Both the position numbers and the translations under genes were made by a program. Shown here one piece after another: positions 1-4,885 of a stretch of 5,288 bases of DNA. The notes beneath the pieces are model-generated. The model was not told the DNA's origin and did not search any database. It saw nothing but the letters and a program-made list of their open reading frames with translations. The stretch lies in the NCBI GenBank assembly GCA_003133425.1, contig PKXI01000307.1:1-5288 (forward strand). The letters run 5' to 3'. How positions within the stretch are numbered: the stretch's first letter is position 1; each line of letters begins with the position of its first letter. The DNA comes from Acidobacteriaceae bacterium. GTDB taxonomy: Bacteria > Acidobacteriota > Terriglobia > Terriglobales > Acidobacteriaceae.

Positions 1-1
1 G

Positions 2-43
2 CTCGACGAAGAGGGTTACAAGTTGCTGAACGGGAAGAAATAG
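2..43 (+). CDS. 3' end of an unidentified gene (partial)
   Basis: The window opens in a reading frame that gives LDEEGYKLLNGKK and then a TAG stop. The composition (acidic, then Lys-rich at the end) and the immediately following GC hairpin look like the natural C-terminus of a protein whose body lies to the left of the window. Thirteen residues are too few to name a family, and an open frame this short can occur by chance, so the call rests mainly on the sensible amino-acid content and the hairpin after the stop. No function is proposed. Confidence 0.45.
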   Translation, partial: LDEEGYKLLNGKK

Positions 44-48
44 GAGCA

Positions 49-65
49 GGCCGCCGGGAGCGGCC
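49..65 (+). terminator. GC hairpin just after the first stop codon (possible terminator)
   Basis: GGCCGC (49-54) and GCGGCC (60-65) form a perfect 6-bp stem with a 5-nt CGGGA loop, five bases after the TAG. There is no following T-run, so it is not a textbook intrinsic terminator. It could still stabilise a 3' end or act with Rho. Confidence 0.35.
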
Positions 66-221
66 AGAGCGTGCTGAATACAATTAATTCCGCCACCAAG
101 CACAATGCTATGCCGCCACCCCAATGCAAAGGAATGCCACCATCCGATACAAGGTTAAGGCGCCAGACAATCGCGTAGGGGTGCCCGGCAGTATCATTCA
201 CGCCAAATGGGTGTGGGGATA

Positions 222-252
222 TTGATCAACCAGTAACTTCCGGGTAGCCGGT
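222..252 (+). repeat. 31-nt dispersed direct repeat, copy A
   Basis: This 31-nt block matches 4077-4107 in the same orientation at 25 of 31 positions. The ends are best conserved: TTGAT on the left and GTAGCCGGT on the right. Five of the six differences are transitions. Similarity stops abruptly on the left and fades on the right. The two copies bracket the crp-ytxH-kdpD block. It may belong to a family of intergenic repeats in the genome, but only two copies can be seen here. Confidence 0.4.
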
Positions 253-400
253 CATCCGCCCGGAACCGTGAATTGCGCGTTCCAAGTACTCGGTTAGCGC
301 ATTGGCGATTCTTCCACATGTGATCCAATCGGATCCCGCGAAATCTTTCAAATGTGAGCAAAACAGAACATACTATGCCTGTGAGCGAGGGCGAGACTAG

Positions 401-445
401 TCGAGGCATGGGCATGGGCATGGGCATGGGTGTAGTAGGCCTCGA
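401..445 (+). repeat. GGCATG hexamer array (G-quadruplex motif) inside an inverted repeat
   Basis: Four tandem GGCATG units (405-428, plus GG) create four GGG runs at 410-412, 416-418, 422-424 and 428-430. Each pair is separated by CAT, which is the canonical G3N1-7 quadruplex pattern on the plus strand. The tract is framed by TCGAGGC (401-407) and GCCTCGA (439-445), a perfect 7-bp inverted repeat. It lies about 180 bases before the crp-like RBS, so it would be in a long leader RNA or in the promoter region. Confidence 0.6.
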
Positions 446-614
446 GTGCGGGAGATCCGTCCCGAAAGTTGCGGCCTCAACCCAGGGGTAGGTACTCGGG
501 GCCTGCGTTGCCGGTCAGGCTGAGCGGAGTGCTCCGTTCTTATCCTCTGAAGCAGTTCCTCCCTGGCCTTTGATCCGCCAACCGCAGTCTGTAACGCGCT
601 CCCGGGCAGGCTCG

Positions 615-621
615 AAGGAGG
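615..621 (+). promoter_or_regulatory. Shine-Dalgarno of the crp-like gene
   Basis: AAGGAGG ends four bases before the ATG at 626. A second in-frame ATG at 632 is further away, so this site fixes 626 as the better start. Confidence 0.85.
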
Positions 622-625
622 TTCC

Positions 626-1438
626 ATGCTGATGATCAATAAAGACAACTCCACATTCGACCCTGCCGCTTTTCTTGCCCACGCCGGCCTTGGTCGAAGA
701 ATCATCGACGTAAAGCCGGACCAGACTTTCTTTGCCCAGGGAGATCCGGCAGACTCTGTCTTTTATCTTCAGAGCGGCCGAGCAAAACTTACCGTCGTTG
801 CGCACAACGGCAAAGAGGCTACAATCACCCTTCTCTCCGCCGGCGACTTCGTTGGAGAGGAGTCCCTCGCGGCGGTGCCCGGTCTGCGCTTGTCCACGGC
901 CACTGCGGTATACGAGTGCGCGGCCCTCAGAATTGGAAGAGAAGAGATGATCCGCGTGATGCATGACGAACCCGCATTTGCTGATATATTCCTCAAATTT
1001 CTGCTGGCCCGCAGCATGCGCACCCAGGCCGATCTTGTCGATCAGCTCTTCAACTCCAGCGAAAAGCGCCTGGCGCGGATTCTGCTGTTGATGGCGGAAT
1101 TCGGCAGGCCGGGTGAACCGGAAACCTTCATTCCTCCCATTACGCAGGAAACCCTGGCGGAGATGATCGGCACCACGCGATCTCGCGTCAGCTTCTTCAT
1201 GAACCGCTTTCGCAAGCTTGGCTTCATCGACTACAACGGCCGCATCCAGGTACACAAGTCGTTGCTCAATGTGGTCCTGCTCGATCAATTACCGGAGCAC
1301 AACTCTGAGAAGCCGCCTATTGTTTCCAGCGCACGTGAACTGCCTGATCGGCCAACACGGGGCAGACCGCGTCCTCGAGATCGCGCCAGCCTGATTTCAG
1401 TCCGCTGGCAAAGCCATCCGGCGCAAGAACATGCCTGA
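626..1438 (+). CDS. Crp/Fnr-family transcriptional regulator
   Basis: A 270-residue cytoplasmic DNA-binding regulator. Residues about 20-125 form the cyclic-nucleotide-binding-type beta roll (FAQGDPADSVFYLQSGRAKL, then GDFVGEESL at 73-81). About 126-150 is the dimer helix, and 172-201 is a Crp-type winged helix-turn-helix (ITQETLAEMIGTTRSRVSFF). In E. coli Crp the phosphate-binding cassette has an adjacent Arg-Ser; here it reads R88-L-S90, so cAMP binding is uncertain. There is only one cysteine (C98), so this is not an Fe-S Fnr. Crp-family proteins are usually about 210-240 residues. Here a Pro/Arg-rich tail follows residue 225 and looks like an extension into non-conserved sequence. The AAGGAGG site sets the start. 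The stop overlaps the ATG of the repeat ORF at 1431. Family assignment is secure; ligand and targets are unknown. Confidence 0.93.
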   Translation: MLMINKDNSTFDPAAFLAHAGLGRRIIDVKPDQTFFAQGDPADSVFYLQSGRAKLTVVAHNGKEATITLLSAGDFVGEESLAAVPGLRLSTATAVYECAALRIGREEMIRVMHDEPAFADIFLKFLLARSMRTQADLVDQLFNSSEKRLARILLLMAEFGRPGEPETFIPPITQETLAEMIGTTRSRVSFFMNRFRKLGFIDYNGRIQVHKSLLNVVLLDQLPEHNSEKPPIVSSARELPDRPTRGRPRPRDRASLISVRWQSHPAQEHA

Positions 1439-1676
1439 CGGCTCGGTGATTGAAATGGAAGACCCTCGGTGCAGGATCGCGGCCATTGCGATGGAGGACC
1501 CTCGGTGCACGGGCCTGCTCAGGGGCGTCGTAATTGAGATGGAAGACCCCCGGTGCAAGGGCCTGCTCCAGGGCGTACTGCTAAAGCGCGTAGCCATCGA
1601 GATGGAAGACCCTCGGTGCAGGAGGGTGGAGATTGAGGTGGAAGACCCTCGGTGCAGGAGCCTGCACATTTGGTGA
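1431..1676 (+). CDS. Small protein of five IEMEDPRC repeats (unknown function)
   Basis: I do not recognise this 81-residue ORF as a known family. It begins with ATG overlapping the regulator's stop (ATGCCTGA) in the +1 frame and has no clear RBS, so it could be made by translational coupling. It is built from five copies of I-(E/A)-(M/V)-E-D-P-R-C, separated by linkers such as RIAA, GLLRGV and GLLQGVLLKRV, and ends SLHIW. Each repeat contributes one Cys. Repeat starts are 36, 48, 63 and 36 bases apart, all multiples of three. Most copy-to-copy base changes (ATT/ATC, GAA/GAG, CCT/CCC) are silent in this frame. No signal peptide or membrane segment is seen. The minus strand over the same DNA is also open and reads LHRGSSIS repeats, and the same wobble changes are silent there, so the coding strand is not settled. 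It may be a DNA repeat rather than a gene. Confidence 0.4.
   Translation: MPDGSVIEMEDPRCRIAAIAMEDPRCTGLLRGVVIEMEDPRCKGLLQGVLLKRVAIEMEDPRCRRVEIEVEDPRCRSLHIW
1455..1656 (+). repeat. Five-copy interspersed 19-bp repeat array
   Basis: The core ATGGAAGACCCTCGGTGCA occurs at 1455-1473, 1491-1509 (one mismatch), 1539-1557 (one mismatch), 1602-1620 and 1638-1656 (first base G). Gaps are 17, 29, 44 and 17 bases. The second and third gaps share GGGCCTGCTC and GGGCGT, with the third about 15 bases longer, so whole repeat-plus-linker units were probably duplicated. The core is not palindromic. Confidence 0.9.
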
Positions 1677-1989
1677 TTTGGGCCTAAAATGAGCCACCGG
1701 TATCCAAAGTGCTCTAGGGGCTCCGCCTCGATCAGCGTCAAAGGCCAGCCGTAACTCTCGTCGGCATATTTGTACGGTTGTAAGGAAGGCGCGCAGGATC
1801 AGGGCTGGCTTTGCAACGACTGCATCTGAAGTTGTGTCCAAAGCGATGGGATTTGCCGCGGATTCTTCCCGGCGAGAGCATTCGCTTGGTCGCTGAATTG
1901 ACCGCACACACGGATGGTAGTTTGCGGCGTATCGCGGAATCTGGCGACATTGGGCTTTCTAGGAACTGAGCGAAAGGAGATGCTTCATC
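1677..1989. other. Intergenic region before ytxH-like gene
   Basis: About 313 bases with no supported gene on the plus strand and only fortuitous open frames on the minus strand. A TTGACC at 1898-1903 resembles a -35 box but no acceptable -10 lies 16-18 bases on, so no promoter is called. Apart from the RBS at the right-hand end, I see no clear RNA, terminator or repeat. Confidence 0.5.
1973..1980 (+). promoter_or_regulatory. Shine-Dalgarno of the ytxH-like gene
   Basis: AAAGGAGA lies nine bases before the ATG at 1990 and supports that start. Confidence 0.75.
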
Positions 1990-2319
1990 ATGGCTGAGGA
2001 CAGCAAGGGACAGGGCCTGGCATGGTTGCTGGCGGGACTCGGCATCGGTGCACTGGTGGGGGTTCTTTATGCCCCCAAGAGCGGTCGCGAAACCAGGGAG
2101 GACATTGCTCATGGTGCTCGCGAGGGATCGGAGTACTTGCGCACTCGTACAAAGCAGACCGCCGAGCATGAGGGCACGCTGGTGGACAAGGGCAAGGAGC
2201 AGGTAGGTGAGTATGTGGAGCGTGGCCGGAGCTTCGTGGGTGACCAATCGAACCGGGTGGCTGCAGCGGTTGAGGCTGGCCGCGAGGCATATCGGACCAC
2301 CGAGTCAAGTAGGGAGTAA
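1990..2319 (+). CDS. YtxH-domain small membrane-anchored protein
   Basis: A 109-residue protein with a single hydrophobic segment at about residues 9-27 (LAWLLAGLGIGALVGVLYAP), followed directly by PKSGRETREDI. This glycine-rich helix plus 'APKSGxETR' is the hallmark of the YtxH/gas-vesicle-protein-like family. Members are general-stress proteins in Bacillus and are common, poorly characterised envelope proteins elsewhere. The rest is charged and mostly helical (Lys, Glu, Arg, Gln), likely an extended amphipathic or coiled-coil tail in the cytoplasm. Length is normal for the family. The start is set by AAAGGAGA. It appears monocistronic: the next gene is convergent, 75 bases away. A biochemical role is not known for the family, so none is assigned. 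Confidence 0.88.
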   Translation: MAEDSKGQGLAWLLAGLGIGALVGVLYAPKSGRETREDIAHGAREGSEYLRTRTKQTAEHEGTLVDKGKEQVGEYVERGRSFVGDQSNRVAAAVEAGREAYRTTESSRE

Positions 2320-2394
2320 ATCAGAGTCACCGCGCCCGAGTGCCAGCGTCCATGAGACGAACGCGGCCCCAGTGAGACACCGGTTCATTTGTCA
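2320..2394. other. Short convergent intergenic gap between ytxH-like and kdpD-like stops
   Basis: CCGCG (2330-2334) could pair with CGCGG (2362-2366) across a 27-nt loop, but neither strand has a T-run. A shared terminator is possible but not supported. Confidence 0.25.
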
Positions 2395-3606
2395 TCAACA
2401 ATGAGGATGCGACTTCGGTTGGGCATCAGTAACGAAGTGTGTGTCTTGCGTAACAATGTGAATATCGACCGCTGGCGCATCTTGAATCATGCGCTGGATG
2501 GATGCCAAATACAGATATTTTCTCCATCCATGAACCGCTGAGCGACCTACAATCGCCTGCGTAATCTTGTACTCATTTACAAACTTGCCAACGACCTTAG
2601 CGATGTTCTTGCCCTTATAGTGAATGACCTTCGCGCCCAAGTCTTCTGCGAAGCGAATATTCGCTGCCAGTGAGCTATTTCTCTCTTCCGGTCTGCCTTT
2701 TTCCCGCTCAACGTGAACGACATAGAACTCTGCGTCGAGCCCCTGCGCCATTCGTGCTCCCCGTGCAATCAGCTGTTTAGACGCCGGATTCGAGCTGATG
2801 CACACCGCAACGCGCTCCGTTACTGCCCAATTCGAGCCAATATGCTTGCGCTCCAGGTAGGTATCCAGACTCTCGTCTACCGAATGAGTAACCTGACGGA
2901 GCGTCAATTCGCGCAAAGCCATGAGATTTCCAGCCCGAAAGAAGTTGGAAAGTGCCTTGTCCGCTTGCTCAATCGGATAAATATCGCCACGGCGCATGCG
3001 TGCCTTGAGAGCCTCAGGTGTCAGATCAGCCACGACTACTTCATTGGCGCGCTCAATCACCCAGTCGGGGACCGTTTCACGCATCGTGATCCCGGTAACG
3101 CTTTGGACGGTGGGCGTGGCACTTTCTAAGTGCTCGATGTTCATCGTGGAAAGCACGTCGATCTTTGCTTCCAGAATCTCCAGGACGTCCTCATATCGTT
3201 TCGCGTGTTTGCTGCCCACGACATTGGTATGTGCGAGTTCGTCCACCAAAACAACTTGGGGCTTGCGCTCCAGAATGGCATCGACATCCATCTCCTCAAA
3301 GATCGTGCCCTTGTATTCGAGCCTTTTTCTGGGAAGTCTCTCAAGCTGTTCAAGGAGTTCGACAACGCCTTTTCTCCCGTACGTCTCAACGACGCCCACC
3401 ACGACATCTTCGCCGCGTTTATGTCGGCGTATGGCTTCGCTGAGCATATTGTAGGTCTTGCCAACACCTGGAGCATACCCCAGGAAGAGCTTGAAGATTC
3501 CAGCATTCTTCTCCGAGGCCGCTTGCTCCGACCATTCCTCAGGTGTCTTAGGCAAATCTGTCCTCTCTTCTGGATTGCGCAGCGTGCGGCGTACAATCCC
3601 GGTCAT
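2395..3606 (-). CDS. Short KdpD-like protein (KdpD N-terminal domain plus Usp domain, no histidine kinase)
   Basis: With the start at 3606 the protein is 403 residues. The KdpD sensor domain is unmistakable: Walker A GYAPGVGKT at about residues 43-51, ETYGRKG at 75-81, Walker B VVLVDELAHTN at 118-128, and STMNIEHLES at 153-162. A universal-stress-type alpha/beta domain follows, from about 265 to 386. Full KdpD, the K+-sensing kinase for the KdpFABC potassium pump, continues with four membrane helices and a histidine kinase. Here the frame stops naturally after QPKSHPHC. Short KdpDs of this kind are known, for example in Anabaena and Deinococcus. No kdpABC or kdpE is in the window, so the role is probably ATP- or nucleotide-dependent sensing by protein partnership. 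The frame is open back to 4038, but residues before the ATG at 3696 look non-coding. 3606 best matches family N-termini; 3696 is the alternative. Neither has a good RBS. Confidence 0.85.
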   Translation of the reverse strand: MTGIVRRTLRNPEERTDLPKTPEEWSEQAASEKNAGIFKLFLGYAPGVGKTYNMLSEAIRRHKRGEDVVVGVVETYGRKGVVELLEQLERLPRKRLEYKGTIFEEMDVDAILERKPQVVLVDELAHTNVVGSKHAKRYEDVLEILEAKIDVLSTMNIEHLESATPTVQSVTGITMRETVPDWVIERANEVVVADLTPEALKARMRRGDIYPIEQADKALSNFFRAGNLMALRELTLRQVTHSVDESLDTYLERKHIGSNWAVTERVAVCISSNPASKQLIARGARMAQGLDAEFYVVHVEREKGRPEERNSSLAANIRFAEDLGAKVIHYKGKNIAKVVGKFVNEYKITQAIVGRSAVHGWRKYLYLASIQRMIQDAPAVDIHIVTQDTHFVTDAQPKSHPHC

Positions 3607-3937
3607 GCGGCGATCGTGGACCGCCATAGCGCGAAGCGCCATGTGCACAAGATTAGCATCGCTGATTGGATTCGTTATGCAGCCGTCGGCACCCATGCGG
3701 GTCGAGCTGGTGGAAGTTCTGTGGCTTTCCTCCTGAGATAGTTCAAGCCGATCCCGAATGTGCCAAAGCCTCCCCAGGTCTGGATGTGGGACAGGTGAAG
3801 CTGGCGGCGCAGTTTGCCATGAGTTCCCAGAAGAGGGCCTCCGGTTCGCAGCCAGCCAGCGCAAGAAGAGCCTGAACGACGAGGTCAGAAAGCATGGCGG
3901 CGTGCTGCAAATGATCACGCTCAGCTTGCCTGGATGC

Positions 3938-3965
3938 AATAAATTAAGAGCTGAAACAGGGTCAA
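3938..3965 (-). promoter_or_regulatory. Possible promoter for the kdpD-like gene
   Basis: On the minus strand TTGACC (3965-3960) is followed after 16 bases by TTTATT (3943-3938), in the only AT-rich patch of this region. It would leave a leader of 230-330 bases depending on the start used. The -35 is good and the -10 is weak. Confidence 0.25.
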
Positions 3966-4076
3966 CTACGCCGCCTGAATGAGTCCTGATAGTCGCCGCA
4001 GGATCCCGGATTGAAGATGTGCCTGGATCGTCGCCCACCCGGAAGTTTCAAGTTTGACAACACTTCTCCCCAGGCG

Positions 4077-4107
4077 TTGATTAACTGGTTATTTCCGAGT
4101 AGCCGGT
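4077..4107 (+). repeat. 31-nt dispersed direct repeat, copy B
   Basis: Partner of 222-252 in the same orientation, 25 of 31 identical. It lies 41 bases before the proposed intron 5' splice site, so it is in the 5' exon and not part of the ribozyme. Confidence 0.4.
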
Positions 4108-4707
4108 GATAGTGCGCCATGAGCACGCGAAGCTCGAAAAAGCGGAGCGTGCGTAACTGCTTAACCGATGAGGGTCGGCCCCTCGAAGTCGGCTTACAGG
4201 AGCGGACTTCAAACCACCTTCGGCGGCTGTGGCCCAAAGCCATGGTCGTGAGCGCGAAAGGAAAAGGCCCGGCATTGACCGGGTCAGGTATCAGGCAAGA
4301 AGAGGACCGCAAGGGAACCACTGTTGAAGTGTCGAAAGCTATGAGACGATGTCAAAACCGCGGCGTTATCACTACTGCGGGACAAAGCTCCGACGGTAAC
4401 CTGTTTACGGGCGGAGCGGCATCCGGCATGAGAGGTGGCCTGAGCTTGCCAACGAGGCGGTTAGGCGGAACATGGGAAGTCTTCAAGTGATGCTAAGAGA
4501 AAACCTATAAGTGCGACCCACGAAAGGGAAATATCGATGCACTTGAAGATGGCGGATCATCCTGTAGTAGCGTTGAAGCGTCTGTAATGGACGGAGAGCG
4601 AAGAGGATGACATAGCTCGACGGAGGGTTCGGCCAACTGGGCAACCAGGAGGAGCCCTTACCTCCCAAGACGGTTTGCTCTCGCAAGAGACAAGCCACGG
4701 CTATGAA

Positions 4708-4741
4708 GAGCCGTATGACGCGAGAGCGTCACGTACGGATC
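4708..4741 (+). ncRNA. Group II intron domain V (catalytic hairpin)
   Basis: Exactly 34 nt, from GAGCCGTATG to CGTACGGATC. The upper stem GACGC/GCGTC is capped by a GAGA (GNRA) tetraloop. The lower stem includes the AGC triad (4709-4711), and the usual two-base bulge precedes TACGG. One base is unusual: the triad G faces A rather than the usual U in the lower stem. Confidence 0.92.
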
Positions 4742-4744
4742 TGT

Positions 4745-4781
4745 GAGGGCCTCGGGGTGAAATTCCCCGGGGCTACTCGAC
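4745..4781 (+). ncRNA. Group II intron domain VI with branch-point A and 3' splice site
   Basis: GAG (4745-4747) pairs with CTC (4776-4778). GGCCTCGGGG (4748-4757) pairs with CCCCGGGGCT (4765-4774), leaving A4775 as a single bulged base seven positions from the end. This is the classic branch point. The intron then ends ...CTCGAC, so the 3' exon begins at 4782. The linker from domain V is three bases (TGT). Confidence 0.88.
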
Positions 4782-4885
4782 CGACCCGAACCCCAGAATT
4801 CGGCTCACGGACGCGCGGACCCTGGGCCAAGGCGTTGTTCTGTGAACAACAACAGCAAAACCATTCAAGAGCAAAGACAAAGGAG
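4782..4885. other. 3' exon-side gap containing a perfect 7-bp hairpin
   Basis: No gene is seen between the intron and the stop of the minus-strand Mpo1-like gene. GTTGTTC (4834-4840) and GAACAAC (4844-4850) form a perfect 7-bp stem with a TGT loop. This could act downstream of the Mpo1-like gene, but it is AT-rich and lacks a T-run on either strand, so terminator status is unproven. Confidence 0.4.

Larger units (their letters stand above)
66..625. other. Long non-coding leader region upstream of the crp-like gene
   Basis: About 560 bases without a convincing gene on either strand; the open frames here lack a Shine-Dalgarno and have implausible composition. It holds the palindrome CACATGTG (315-322), an inverted repeat GATCC-N4-GGATC (322-335), one copy of a 31-nt repeat that recurs near 4077, and a G-rich hexamer tract (405-430). 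I could not find a convincing promoter for the downstream regulator. TTGATC at 570-575 has no good -10 partner, and a TACTAT at 371-376 has no good -35 partner. Confidence 0.6.
3607..4148. other. Non-coding region upstream of kdpD-like gene and 5' of the intron
   Basis: About 540 bases with no supported gene. The minus-strand frame of the kdpD-like gene stays open through most of it, but the translation is Ser/Pro/Leu-rich and unlike KdpD. AGGAGGAA (minus strand, around 3730-3737) has no start codon at a usable distance. A possible minus-strand promoter is listed separately, and 31-nt repeat copy B lies at 4077-4107. Just before the intron, GCTC (4132-4135) and GAGC (4145-4148) could form a small hairpin ending at the splice site. 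Confidence 0.5.
4149..4781 (+). ncRNA. ORF-less group II intron (self-splicing ribozyme)
   Basis: All the landmarks of a bacterial group II intron are visible over 633 nt. The 5' end is GTGCG (consensus GUGYG). Domain I is closed by CTTAACCG (4160-4167) with CGGTTAGG (4458-4465). Domain II is closed by TCTTCAAGTG (4480-4489) with CACTTGAAGA (4540-4549). Domain III is closed by TCATCCT (4557-4563) with AGGATGA (4604-4610), around an inner CGTC/GACG hairpin. Domain IV (about 4611-4707) is only about 97 nt and contains no reverse transcriptase. Domains V and VI follow. The last exon bases CGGAGC (4143-4148) are complementary to GCTCCG (4387-4392), a candidate IBS1/EBS1 pair. Without a maturase it would depend on one supplied in trans, or be immobile. 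The 3' half is secure; the 5' end is less so, and GTGCGCC at 4112 is the alternative. Confidence 0.8.

Noticed and set aside
16..201. 61-residue minus-strand open frame with a hydrophobic middle
   Set aside because: GTG start without Shine-Dalgarno, overlaps the 3' end of the plus-strand gene fragment and its hairpin, and shows no family motif.
194..427. Minus-strand open frame starting MPMPMPMP
   Set aside because: The Met-Pro run is just the reverse reading of the GGCATG hexamers; the rest has no recognisable domain and no RBS.
515..1288. 257-residue minus-strand open frame
   Set aside because: Shadow of the crp-like gene on the opposite strand; the plus-strand product has clear domains and a strong RBS.
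1455..1656. CRISPR-like array
   Set aside because: Core is only 19 bp and not palindromic, spacers are 17, 29, 44 and 17 bases and partly similar to each other, and no cas gene is present.
4112..4118. GTGCGCC as the intron 5' end, with GTGATA/TATCAC as IBS1/EBS1
   Set aside because: A real competitor, but the helix closing domain I begins 11 bases after the GTGCG at 4149, the expected distance, so 4149 is preferred. A 6-base match over this length is not rare.
3962..4321. 119-residue minus-strand open frame
   Set aside because: Antisense to intron domain I and flanking repeat, low-complexity Arg/Ser composition, no RBS.
4119..4490. 123-residue plus-strand open frame
   Set aside because: It lies across domain I of the group II intron; the apparent conservation is RNA structure. 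Such spurious proteins are common over intron domain I.
4511..4515. GTGCG as an alternative intron 5' end
   Set aside because: It is inside the domain II region (AAGTGC 4510-4515 can pair with GCACTT 4538-4543) and would leave no room for domain I.
4483..4698. 71-residue minus-strand open frame
   Set aside because: Antisense to intron domains II-IV, with no RBS and no recognisable domain.
4834..4850. Intrinsic terminator for the Mpo1-like gene
   Set aside because: The 7-bp stem is perfect but AT-rich and has no U-tract on the minus strand, so I record only the hairpin.
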